The notes: generated by a model not told the origin, from the letters alone. A stretch of 16,152 bases of DNA from Candidatus Flexifilum affinis (GCA_016713325.1 JADJPJ010000035.1:1-16152), one strand, 5' to 3'; positions 8,516-16,152 are shown, numbered from the stretch's first letter. A program made the numbers and translations.

Positions 8516-8971
8516 TTAGTGGCCTGCTTTATCTGGCCTGCCGGCAGATTCAGCCGCCCCAAGTTGCTGCATCATCATCGGCATATTCCAGAGATGCCAC
8601 AGGTCGGTCGTTTTTCCGCCTACGATCCGCACAAAGTGCATGTGCGGTACCGACACGCGTCTGCCGGTCGCGGGCAGGCTTTTCCCTGGCATCAGACTCA
8701 GTGTGCCGGTATGAGTACCGGTCATCGTGGAACGAAATGCAACCAGATCCCCAGCGGAGAGAAGATCGTGGATTTCGAAGTGGAGGTCGGGAAATGCCGT
8801 TCTCAGACTTACGACAACCTGCTTGAGATGGGTGCTCAGGTCTGTTCCGGGTGGTTCCTGGTGATCGATTCCGTCAGGTGTATTGAATTCGTCGACGGCC
8901 GACAGGTCTCCCTGATTAAAAGCCCTGTCCATAAAAGCACGAACAAGCGCCTCATTCGATCCGTCAGTCAT
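8516..8971 (-). CDS. SnoaL-like (NTF2-fold) protein 2
   Basis: A 151-aa paralogue of the downstream gene. It shares the order helix (NEALVRAFMDRAFNQGDLSAV), HLKQVVVSLRTAFPDLHFEIHDLLSAGDLVAFRST, a GTHTG loop and a C-terminal DLWHLWNMPMMMQQL. The Met-rich end differs from the first copy, which has EHWGVPDRFAL there, so ligands are probably different. The ATG at 8971 follows GGAG six bases upstream. It is the first gene after the divergent control region shared with the TetR regulator and is probably its target. Confidence 0.83.
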   Translation of the reverse strand: MTDGSNEALVRAFMDRAFNQGDLSAVDEFNTPDGIDHQEPPGTDLSTHLKQVVVSLRTAFPDLHFEIHDLLSAGDLVAFRSTMTGTHTGTLSLMPGKSLPATGRRVSVPHMHFVRIVGGKTTDLWHLWNMPMMMQQLGAAESAGRPDKAGH

Positions 8972-8990
8972 AGTGTTGCTCCATTCGTTG

Positions 8991-9025
8991 TAGTTAAACT
9001 ATATTGAGACGACCTATGGTATAAT
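8991..9025. promoter_or_regulatory. Divergent promoters with a candidate TetR operator
   Basis: A perfect TATAAT at 9020-9025 lies 6 bp before the TetR ATG. On the minus strand TATAGT (9003 down to 8998) sits about 27 bp before the SnoaL-2 start. A short inverted repeat TAGTT-A-AACTA (8991-9001) overlaps that minus-strand -10. A repressor bound there would block the SnoaL genes directly, which fits autoregulated TetR pairs. The repeat is short and the -35 boxes are poor. Confidence 0.45.
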
Positions 9026-9031
9026 GAAGCA

Positions 9032-9640
9032 ATGGAAAATGTCAATAAGGCTCTTTCTCACCGCCAGCGGCAAGCGCTGATTACCCAACAGATCATCCTT
9101 GATGCCGCCCGTACCTTGTTCCTGGAACAGGGTTACGGCCCGACCACGATCGAGTCGATCAGTGTCAAGGCGGGTGTGGCCGTGAGTACCGTCTACAGCA
9201 TCTATAAAAACAAGCGCGGCATCCTCAAAGCCATTCGTGAGGCTTGGCACCAGGAATCGGGCCAGCGCGAAATCTACGATCGGGCACTCGGTGAGATCGA
9301 CCCTCAGCGGCGCGTGGAACTGGCGGCAAATGCCACTCGGCGCCAATGGGAAAGCGGCGCGACAATGATGACGATCTATAACAGTGCGGCGGCGGTTGAT
9401 CCCGAAGCGGCGGCAGAACTCAAGGACGCTCTGGGGGGAAGGCGTGCCAATCTGACGAATTTCATTCGCGAATCACAGTTCATGCTGCGGCCCGATCTCA
9501 GTCAGGAACGAGCGGCGGCCGTTTACCTGGCGCTTACGCAAGCCGAGGTCTACCAGGAATTCATCGGGGGCTTTGGCTGGTCGCCCGATGAGTATGAGAT
9601 CTGGCTTGCAGATATTCTGAAGCAGCAGTTGCTTCCTTAG
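9032..9640 (+). CDS. TetR/AcrR-family transcriptional regulator
   Basis: A 202-aa one-component regulator. The N-terminal DNA-binding domain occupies residues 13-70: an ALITQQIILDAARTLFLEQGYG helix, then the helix-turn-helix TTIESISVKAGVAVSTVYSIYKNKRGILKAI with the usual Tyr in the turn. The remaining two thirds form the ligand-binding and dimer domain, ending WSPDEYEIWLADILKQQL. The ATG at 9032 keeps the domain complete. There is no ribosome site, and the -10 box ends only 6 bp upstream, so the mRNA may be leaderless. It is divergent from the two SnoaL genes and 31 bp upstream of the FrnE-like gene on the same strand. It therefore plausibly controls both sides. The ligand is unknown. Confidence 0.92.
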   Translation: MENVNKALSHRQRQALITQQIILDAARTLFLEQGYGPTTIESISVKAGVAVSTVYSIYKNKRGILKAIREAWHQESGQREIYDRALGEIDPQRRVELAANATRRQWESGATMMTIYNSAAAVDPEAAAELKDALGGRRANLTNFIRESQFMLRPDLSQERAAAVYLALTQAEVYQEFIGGFGWSPDEYEIWLADILKQQLLP

Positions 9641-9671
9641 GGGCAACCTACAGATCCTCTCAGGAGAAATG

Positions 9672-10292
9672 ATGTCCGTACATATCGATGTATGGTCGGA
9701 CTTTGTCTGACCGTGGTGCTACGCCGTCGCCCTCAGTTTGAAGGCGCTCAAGGAAACACACGACCTGACCCTGCGTTGGCGGTCGTTTGAACTCCGTCCG
9801 GCGGGGGCGCCCCCGATACCGGACGATTACCGGCAGTACATCGAAACGGTGGGGCGGCCGCGCTTCAACCAGATCATGCGCGAACAGCACGGCATCGAAG
9901 TGCACCCGGGGCCGTTCGGCATCAGCAGTCGCGATGCGCTGGTCGGCGAGAAAATAGCGGATGCCTATGGCTTTGGCGAGGCTTTCCACGACCTGGTGAC
10001 GCGCGCCTACTGGGATGAGGCGAAGGACATCTCCGACCGGATGGTGCTGCGGACGCTCGCCGAGGTCAGCGGCCTGGACGGCGAGCGCTTTCTCACGCTG
10101 CTGGACGATCCGCAGTACGATGCCCTGGTTAGCGAGGATGTCGCGCTTGCCCGGCAGCTCGGGCTGAGCGGGGTGCCGGCGTTGGTGTTCGCGGGGCGCT
10201 ATCTGGTCTCCGGGGCGCAGCCGGTGGACGTTCTGCGCCAGGTGGTCGAACGCGTGCAGGCGGAAACCGAGGGCCGGCCTCGCAAAGCCTGA
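9672..10292 (+). CDS. DsbA/FrnE-family oxidoreductase with in-frame TGA at the catalytic Cys (candidate selenoprotein)
   Basis: A thioredoxin-fold protein of the FrnE subgroup of DsbA, which exchanges disulfides, usually in the cytoplasm. From the ATG at 9672, five bases after AGGAG, the reading is MSVHIDVWSDFV, then TGA (9708-9710), then PWCYAV. It then runs open in the same frame for the whole family: WRSFELRPAG, RPRFNQIMREQHGIEVHPGPF, AYGFGEAFHDLVTRAYWDEAKDIS, and SGVPALVFAGRYLVSGAQP with the cis-Pro at 169. Length is 206 residues, normal for the family. FrnE proteins have Cys-Pro-Trp-Cys here, so TGA replaces precisely the first, reactive cysteine (residue 13). That is the classic mark of selenocysteine (U-x-x-C). 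Alternatives are a TGC-to-TGA base error or a dead allele. Translation starting after the TGA would lose the active site. No signal peptide is seen. Confidence 0.85.
9727..9752 (+). promoter_or_regulatory. Candidate bacterial SECIS hairpins after the UGA
   Basis: Two mutually exclusive hairpins lie in the coding sequence after the UGA. One pairs CGCC (9728-9731) with GGCG (9743-9746), adds U-A and C-G pairs, and has loop AGUUU starting 24 bases after the UGA. The other pairs UUUGA (9737-9741) with UCAAG (9748-9752), loop AGGCGC, 31 bases after it. Bacterial SECIS elements generally put a G in the first two loop positions at 16-37 bases, and both fit. The stems are short, so this is suggestive only. 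Confidence 0.35.
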
Positions 10293-10306
10293 ACGGCGCT
10301 GTCGAT

Positions 10307-11384
10307 TCAGCGTGGCTGCCAGGCGCCAATGATCTGCTGAGCAAGCTGCTCTGTCGCGGGAACCGAGTCCGAACCAGACCAGGTGCGACCCATCCATGCT
10401 TTCGTATGGGTTTGGGTTCATATCGATGAGCGGAACATCATGCCGTTCCAGCAGGGCTTCGGTCCGAGCAATGACATCGGCGAAGATCGCCGCTTCGTTT
10501 TCGTATGTCTCTGCGGAAACCGGCGGGCGAACGACGACGAGACGCTGTGTTGCGGAATAGAGCTGGACAATCCGCTCGAAAGCGTTCCATGCCTCCTCGT
10601 TGAACTCCGGTTCTGAGGAGGTTTCCAGTGGCACGGTGCTGTCGCCCATGACGTCTTGCAGTGCGGCCAGCGCAGCTTCGTCAGGGGAGGATTGATAGGT
10701 AGACTGGGATTTCATTGCGCATGGCCTGGGCTGCGCTCTCTCCCGGTCCTTTCAGGCGCAGTACATAGTACAGGCCCTGGCAGCTCTCCAGATTTCGAAG
10801 CTGCGGTAGCACATAGCTATAGAGGTAGGCCGGGTCCAAAAAAACGCGATTCTCCATACCGAGCATCGAATCCAGCGCACCCTGGAGGCGTAGTTCCTCG
10901 ACTTCGATGGCTCGTCGGTATCGCGTGAAATCGGAGGGCTCGACAAGCGCTTCCGATTCATAGGTGAAGAGAAAAGGGCTGAATTCAAAGACGATCAACC
11001 GGGCATCGGGACTGATCCTTTCCAGCACGTCCTCCGCCCGTTGAGCATAGCGTCCATAGGTCTGCAGATTGACCACGTTCCAGGAACCTTCTTCAGGAAA
11101 GGCCTGCGCCAGCGTTGCTTCCAGCACCGGCGGCGCGAACGCCGATGTGGTTCGCGATGTGCCCATCAGGAAGACGTCGCCTGCCATCAGGGTCTCGGGG
11201 TCGAGCAAATGGCGGAAATTCCCGAGGATGCGCGCACCTTCCAGCGCCTCGTTCCAGGGATTGCCTGAGCGCTGCAAATCCGCGCGATGAGTGGCGACAG
11301 CTGGCCGGCGACCAACAGGATAACAATGAAGGGGAGGAAAAGGCGCACGTAGCGAAGCATATTGGTTTTTCCATTGTGTTCCAC
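10307..11384 (-). CDS. SGNH-like partner of the MBOAT acyltransferase (three frameshifts)
   Basis: A membrane-anchored SGNH/DltD/AlgJ-like protein that normally works with an MBOAT protein to put acetyl groups on an extracellular polymer. The GTG at 11384, 13 bp after the MBOAT stop, begins MEHNGKTN, followed by MLRYVRLFLPFIVILLVAGQL, a signal anchor. The frame changes near 11265-11285, before GNPWNEALEGARILGNFRHLL, near 10684-10710, after RNEIPVYLSIL, and near 10368, before VPATEQLAQQIIGAWQPR and TGA at 10307-10309. The key blocks are present: VFLMGTSRTTSAF (the Ser of block I) and MDGSHLVW (the Asp-x-x-His of block V). About 359 aa. The function comes from the pairing and the two motifs. 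The three breaks are probably indel errors. Confidence 0.7.
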
Positions 11385-11397
11385 GCGCTGCTGATCT

Positions 11398-12782
11398 CTA
11401 GAAATCGAAGTAGATGAAATCTGCGGTTTGCACTGGAATCAGAACGATCAGTGCAAAGAAGACCCACATTTCCAGTTTAGGCGACAAAATGCGGCTAAGG
11501 CCCGGGTTCCTTTCGCGAAGGAACATGATCGTCTGAGTCCCAATGTACAAGAGCAACCAGGGTAAACCGTCCAGAAACAGTGGAATCTGTGGACGAAGCG
11601 AACCTGAGATCATCTGCTGCCAGTACTGGAATGTGTCGGCGATCGACGGTGCACGAAAAGGCACCCAGGCGAACACGACAAAGATCAGAACCAGCGTCGT
11701 CGCCAGCGCAGCTGGCATCTTGGGTTGTTGCCGGCTTCGCCAGAAGTTTTTCAGCCTGCGTTCCAAGAGCAGCGCCAGACCATGCATGGCGCCCCACAGG
11801 AGAAATGTCCAGTTGGCGCCATGCCAGATGCCGCTGATCACAAACACGACAAAGAGGTTTGCCGAAGCCCGCCACTGGCCGGTTCGATTGCCACCTAGAG
11901 GGACATAGACGTAGTCGCGGAACCAGGTGGACAGCGAGATATGCCAGCGCCGCCAGAAATCCTGCAGGCTGCCAGCCGTATAAGGGTTATTGAAGTTCTC
12001 CAGAAGCCGAAACCCGAAGAGTCGCGCAAGCCCGATGGCGATGTCCGAATAGCCTGCGAAATCACAGAATATCTGGATTCGAAAAAGAGAGCGCCCATCC
12101 ATGCCGCCCACAGATCCAGGCGTGAGACATCATGAGCGAAGATGGTCTCAACACTGCCCGCAATGTTGTTGGCAATCACCATCTTGAGGAAGAAACCGCG
12201 CGTAATGCGATAGACCCCTTCTTCGACATCGGCATACGTCACCGGATGGCGTTTCAGGACCTGTGGGAGGAAGTCAACTGCACGAACAATGGGACCGGCG
12301 ACGAGTTGGGGAAAGAACGCCAGATACATGAAAAAATCAGCCAAGGACTTTGTCGGTTTCAGGGTGCCTTTATAGATGTCGATGGTGTAGCTCATGCTCT
12401 GAAAAGTATAAAAAGAGATGCCGAGAGGCAATATGATCGACCATTCCACATGAAGCGGTACGTTCACTAGCCCGAAGACCGCATTGAGGTTGTCGACTGC
12501 AAATGCCGAGTACTTGAAGAAGAAGAGCACGCCCAGATTAGTTGCGAGTGACGCGGTAAGCCAGGAACGCCTGTGGGCAGGGTCTGAGACGATGCGTGCT
12601 CCGGCGATGTAGTCGACCAGGCCGGAAAACAGCAGCAGCACGATCAACGGCGGATACCAATAGCCGTAGAAGATAAGACTCGCCACGAGCAGCATGAACT
12701 TGGCGAACCGGAACGGAAGCAAATGCCACAGCAGGAGAACTATGGCGAAGAAAACGACGAAGGTAGCGCTTGTGAAAAGCAC
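11398..12782 (-). CDS. MBOAT-family O-acyltransferase (AlgI/PatA-like, one frameshift)
   Basis: An integral membrane enzyme that passes acyl, usually acetyl, groups across the membrane to a polysaccharide. The chosen start is GTG at 12782, with AGGA seven bases upstream. It gives VLFTSATFVVFFAIVLLLWHLL, matching the family's usual beginning; a further 17 codons upstream are rejected. Blocks seen are FYGYWYPPLIVLLLFSGLVDY, FFFKYSAF, LPLGISFYTFQSMSYTIDIYKG and AFFPQLVAGPIVRA. After one frame change near 12075-12090 come FCDFAGYSDIAIGLARLFGF, NNPYTAGSLQDFWRRWHISLSTWF and ISGIWHGANWTFLLWG, which carry the conserved histidines. About ten hydrophobic segments; about 461 aa. The SGNH-like partner follows 13 bp downstream. 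It may acetylate the polysaccharide made by the genes at the left of the window, but that link is inferred. Confidence 0.88.
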
Positions 12783-12827
12783 GTTTGATCCTGGCGCTGC
12801 AATTGGTCCGGGCAAACGCGCGGAGTA

Positions 12828-12872
12828 TAACACACTTAGCGAGGGGGACGTCTTCTCTCGCTAAGTGTGTTA
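12828..12872. terminator. Perfect 16-bp inverted repeat between kinase and MBOAT genes
   Basis: TAACACACTTAGCGAG (12828-12843) is repeated exactly inverted at 12857-12872, around a 13-base loop. It lies in the 125-bp gap after the kinase stop (12908) and before the MBOAT start (12782), both on the minus strand. This is the place for a terminator of the kinase transcript, but no T-run follows on either side. The length and perfection would also suit a mobile-element remnant or an mRNA-stabilising hairpin. Confidence 0.5.
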
Positions 12873-12907
12873 CAGGTGATACAGACGAAAAGCGCTTGAG
12901 GGGAGAT

Positions 12908-14124
12908 CTAGCCGCCGGCCTCGAGCGTAATTTCCAGCGTTGCTTCCGCCGTGGCTTCCGGCACAACCTGACCTGGGATGGATGCCAGCGTCGGCACGGC
13001 TTGTGTCGCCGGCGGGCGCCCGCCGTTCTGCGAGTTCAGGGTGATCAGCACGGCGACCAGGATCAGAATGATCAGCGACAGGAAGAAGGCGATGATCAGC
13101 ACCAGGTCGAGCTTGGTGCCGCGCCGCTTGACCTCTTTTTCCGGCGGCTTTGTCGTCGGCGTCGCTCTGCCCGGCGTGTCCTCGATGCCCACCTGCTGCT
13201 TCGAGGGCAGGTTCTGGCCGCGCGGGATGACCGCCTGCCGCTGACGCGTCTTGCCCAGCGAAAACTTCAGGCTGTGGCGCTCGAAGGCGTTGAGGGCGTC
13301 GATCCGGCCGAGTTGAGCGCTTTCTCGAAGGCCGCCACCATCTCTTCGCCGGTGTCGTAACGGGCATCCGGCTTTTTGGCCAGCGCCTTGATCAGCATCA
13401 CATCCACGCTGCGGGGGATCTCCGGGTTGAGCGAGGAGGGCACGGGCGGCGGCTCGGAGCGGTGCTTGTGAATGATTTCCGCCACCGATGAGCCGCGGAA
13501 CGGCACCCTGCCAACGACGAGCTGGTAGAGCACCACGCCCAGCGAATAGACATCCGATCGGTCGTCCACGGACTCGCCGGGTGTGGCCTGTTCGGGCGAG
13601 ATGTAGGCGGGCGTGCCGACGATGCGGCCGCTGATCTCTGCGTCTTCAATAGCCTGGGCCAGACCGAAGTCGGCCAGATACGGCGTTCCGCGCCTGTCGA
13701 CCATAATGTTCGACGGTTTGATATCGCGGTGCATCACGCCCTGGACATGGGCATAGTCGAGGGCGCTGGCGATGGCGGCGATAACCCGGCGAATATCCGC
13801 CAGTTCGATGGGGCCATCCTCCAGAGCAGTCTGCAGCGAGATGCCTTCGATGAACTTCATCACCAGGTAGCGATTGCCGGAGTGATCGGCATAGTCGAAC
13901 ACGGGAACAATGTTCGGGTGGTCCAGCTTAGCAATGATCTGCGCCTCACGCTCGAAACTCTCGATGAAGTGCGGATCGTTGACCAGGAACTGGTGCATGA
14001 CTTTGAGCGCGCCGTAGCGATCGAGCAGGGCATGCTGGGCCTTATAGACCGTCGCCATAGCACCCTGGCCCAGTAGCTCAACAATTTTGTAGGAGCCGAC
14101 ATGCTGCCCAGGATAGAAGGTCAT
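12908..14124 (-). CDS. Membrane-anchored Ser/Thr protein kinase (PknB-like, one frameshift)
   Basis: A Hanks-type kinase that phosphorylates Ser/Thr of target proteins. The ATG at 14124 starts MTFYPGQHVGSYKIVELLGQGAMATVYKA, with the Gly-rich loop at residues 19-27. Then come the ATP-binding Lys41 (ALKVM), MHRDIKPSNI (catalytic Asp134), ADFGLA (Asp152), the activation segment VGTPAYISPEQ, and DRSDVYSLGVVLYQLVVGRVPF. The kinase domain ends near residue 275. A frame change at about 13305-13320 leads to a basic linker (FERHSLKFSLGKTRQRQ), a Lys/Arg-rich stretch, one membrane helix (LDLVLIIAFFLSLIILILVAVLI), and a short outside tail rich in Thr, Pro and Ala, ending at TAG 12908-12910. About 404 aa. 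Most relatives carry a longer sensor domain outside the membrane, so the input is unclear. It is divergent from ilvD. Confidence 0.88.
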
Positions 14125-14162
14125 TGAAAGAACCTGAAAAGATTGTGGAATCGCGTCTTCAT

Positions 14163-14168
14163 ATTATA
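14163..14168 (-). promoter_or_regulatory. Likely -10 box of the kinase promoter
   Basis: On the minus strand this reads TATAAT and lies 38 bp before the kinase ATG, in an AT-rich patch. The -35 region is weak. A second minus-strand TATAAT occurs at 14265-14260, with the 28-bp palindrome (14269-14296) sitting across its -35 region. Confidence 0.4.
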
Positions 14169-14268
14169 GCTTAGCCCAATGGGTGGGCACAGAATAAGTT
14201 GTACACGTTTTTCAGTTATTTATCTATCGACAACAGGCGGCTGTTGGATCACCGCATCTATTATACCC

Positions 14269-14296
14269 CGCCCAATCTGCTCAGGCAGTTTGGGCG
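14269..14296. promoter_or_regulatory. 28-bp palindrome in the ilvD / kinase divergent region
   Basis: CGCCCAA-T-CTGC-TCAG-GCAG-T-TTGGGCG is symmetric: a 7-bp outer stem, a T/T mismatch, a 4-bp inner stem and a 4-base loop. It could be an RNA hairpin in the ilvD leader, or an operator covering the -35 of the upstream kinase promoter. No T-run follows, so a plain terminator is unlikely. The rest of 14125-14367 shows no gene and no clear plus-strand promoter. Confidence 0.45.
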
Positions 14297-14367
14297 TCCG
14301 CGTCTTACAATCCGCGAACAACATAAATGCCCATATCTTAGACTGTAACACAGAACGAGGGGTCTCC

Positions 14368-16097
14368 ATGACCGATTCACCAGAAATCCGCGACCGACTG
14401 CAAGAACTTAATGCTCGCAGCCGTACCCTGGTCGGCGGTGTTGACCACGCCGGCGCGCGCTCCATGCTCAAAGCGATCGGCCTGACCGATGAGGATCTGA
14501 GCAAGCCGATCATCGGCATCGCCAACACCTGGACGGAGATCGGACCCTGCAACTTCCACCTGCGCCGCCTTTCCGCCAAGGTGCGCGAGGGCATCAAACG
14601 AGCGGGCGGCACGCCGCTGGAGTTCAACACCGTCAGCATCAGCGACGGCATCACGATGGGTACCGAGGGCATGAAGACCTCGCTGATCAGCCGCGAGATC
14701 ATCGCCAGACTCGATTGAACTGGTGGCGCGCGGTAACTACTTTGACGGCATGATCACCCTCTCCGCCTGCGACAAGACCATGCCCGGCACGATCATGGCA
14801 ATGATCCGTATGGATATCCCATCGATCATGCTTTACGGCGGCTCCATCCTGCCCGGCAACTACAAAGGGCGGGAGTTGACGGTTGGCTCGGTCTTCGAGG
14901 CGATGGGCGCCTACCAGGCCGGCAAGATCAGCCTGGAGGAACTGAAGGGTATCGAAGACGCGGCCTGTCCAGGACCCGGCGCGTGCGGCGGGCAGTTCAC
15001 CGCCAACACAATGGCGATGGTCGGCGAAGTCCTGGGCCTGTGCCCGATGGGCCTGGCGGACATCCCGGCGATGGACGATGACAAGGATCGCGCTTCAGTC
15101 GACGCTGGCGCCTTGATCCTCAAGATGATCGAAGCCGACCTGCGCCCCAGCAAGATCGTTACCCCTTACGGCGCTGGAAAACGCGGTCGCAGCGATTGCC
15201 GCGAGCGGTGGCAGCACCAACGGCGTGCTGCACACGCTGGCCTTCGCCCGTGAAGCCGGCATCCCCTTCACCATCGATGACATCGAGGCCATCAGCAAGC
15301 GCACGCCGCTGCTGTGCGACATGACGCCCACGGGCAAATACAACGCCGTGGATCTCTACAAGGCAGGCGGCGTGCGTCTGCTGACCCAGCGCCTGCTGGA
15401 GGGCGGCTATATCGACGGCAGCGCGATCACCGTCAGCGGCACGACCCTGTCCGAAGAAGCGGCCACCGCGACTGAGACGCCCGGCCAGCAGGTGATCCGC
15501 CCGCTTGACAACCCGATCTTTGAAAACGGCGGCCTGCACATCATGAAGGGCAACCTTGCCCCGGATGGCGGCGTGGTCAAGCTGAAGGGCACTGAGCCGC
15601 GCCAGTTTCGCGGCGTCGCCCGCGTCTTCGAACGCGAGGAAGATGCCTACCATGCCGTGCAGGCGCACCAGATCAACCCCGGCGACATCGTGGTGATCCG
15701 CTACGAGGGGGCCGACAGGCGGGCCGGGCATGCGCGAGATGCTCCAGGTGACGGCGGCGATCGTCGGACAGGGGCACGGCTCGGACGTGATGCTGCTGAC
15801 CGATGGGCGCTTCAGCAGGGGCGACGCGTGGCCTGATGATCGGCCATGTCGCGCCGGAGGCGATGGTCAGCGGGCCGATCGCGCTACTGCGCGAGGGCGA
15901 CATCATCAACGTCGACATTGACGCGCGTTCGCTCAATGTCGAGCTGAGCGACGAGGAACTGGCGGCGCGCCGCCGCGAGTGGCAGGCGCCGAAGCCGCAC
16001 TACATCAGCGGCGTGATGGCCAAGTATGCCCGTCTGGTCTCCCCAGGCCAACGACGGGGCAGTGACCAGCTCCGCGGCCGGGTTGGTGCGGGAGTAG
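14368..16097 (+). CDS. ilvD: Dihydroxy-acid dehydratase (five frameshifts)
   Basis: Catalyses dehydration of 2,3-dihydroxy-3-methyl acids to 2-keto acids, the shared third step of valine and isoleucine synthesis. The ATG at 14368 follows GAGGGG and begins [27 protein letters not shown]. The Fe-S ligands are all present: the Cys in [11 protein letters not shown], in [11 protein letters not shown] and in [35 protein letters not shown] and, at the end, [19 protein letters not shown] are strong family blocks. Single extra bases break the frame near 14710, 15170, 15710, 15825 and 16048. Removing them gives about 574 aa, ending [18 protein letters not shown] at TAG 16095-16097. All five shifts go the same way (+1), for example one extra G in a G-run at 15706-15712 and an extra A at 15815. 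Because the motifs are otherwise undamaged, sequence error is far more likely than gene decay. Confidence 0.92.
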
Positions 16098-16152
16098 AAG
16101 AAAAGACGTGATAAGGGATGAGGAATGAGAAAGTGTTTTAAAAGTAAGGATC

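Noticed and set aside
9660..10715. A 351-residue minus-strand reading frame across the FrnE-like gene
   Set aside because: Its first third (10715-10370) is the real tail of the SGNH-like protein. The rest is antisense to a well-supported gene and resembles no family.
12783..12833. A 17-codon upstream extension of the MBOAT gene starting inside the inverted repeat
   Set aside because: The family normally begins with the LFTSATFVVFF-type segment, and AGGA sits correctly before the GTG at 12782.
14179..14367. An upstream in-frame extension of ilvD
   Set aside because: It does not resemble the family N-terminus and crosses the palindrome. The ATG at 14368 has a good GAGGGG ribosome site.
14713..14718. 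An in-frame TGA in ilvD considered as a second selenocysteine codon
   Set aside because: The family has Ile-Glu here, not Cys. Dropping one base restores [11 protein letters not shown], so it is a frameshift.

Overview
The window is a GC-rich (roughly 60 %) stretch of bacterial chromosome with mixed housekeeping and accessory content. The gene repertoire suits a member of the Chloroflexota, perhaps an Anaerolineae-like lineage: a PAS-GAF histidine kinase, a PknB-like kinase with one membrane anchor, many glycosyltransferases, an MBOAT/SGNH acetylation pair and a DUF1917-type protein. There is no rRNA or other firm marker, so this assignment is an inference. No tRNA, CRISPR array or insertion sequence was seen.

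Layout. (1) 1-5556 is a surface-polysaccharide locus. It holds a broken GNAT acetyltransferase on the minus strand (1-378), two tandem GT4-type glycosyltransferases on the plus strand (482-1640 and 1641-2785, both frameshifted), and a convergent minus-strand operon of sugar-nucleotide epimerase, DegT/DnrJ aminotransferase and PglC/WcaJ-like phosphosugar transferase (5556 down to 2778). (2) 5557-7913 is a signalling unit: a regulatory region with a 9-bp-period direct repeat, a PAS-GAF-HisKA-HATPase kinase, and a translationally coupled DUF1917/Bles03-like protein. (3) 7914-8040 is a spacer with no gene. 8041-10292 is a small regulon: two tandem SnoaL-like proteins on the minus strand, a divergent TetR regulator, and just downstream of it a DsbA/FrnE-family oxidoreductase. 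(4) 10307-12782 holds an MBOAT O-acyltransferase and its SGNH-like partner on the minus strand. (5) 12908-14124 is a Ser/Thr kinase on the minus strand. A divergent 243-bp control region separates it from ilvD (dihydroxy-acid dehydratase, 14368-16097). The last 55 bases hold nothing recognisable.

The most interesting signal is the FrnE-like gene at 9672-10292. It is intact except for one in-frame TGA, which sits exactly at the first cysteine of the CPWC active site (giving U-P-W-C), with hairpins at a SECIS-compatible distance downstream. The TGA lies inside about 7.9 kb (2400-10290) in which every other gene is free of frameshifts. This makes a selenoprotein reading more attractive than random sequence error, although it cannot be proved from the window alone.

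Sequence quality matters here. About 15 single-base frameshifts break the genes at the two ends (GNAT, both GT4 genes, SGNH, MBOAT, kinase, and five in ilvD). Because a biosynthetic gene such as ilvD is affected, most are probably assembly or sequencing indels rather than biological decay. Coordinates of the broken genes below span the whole reconstructed gene.
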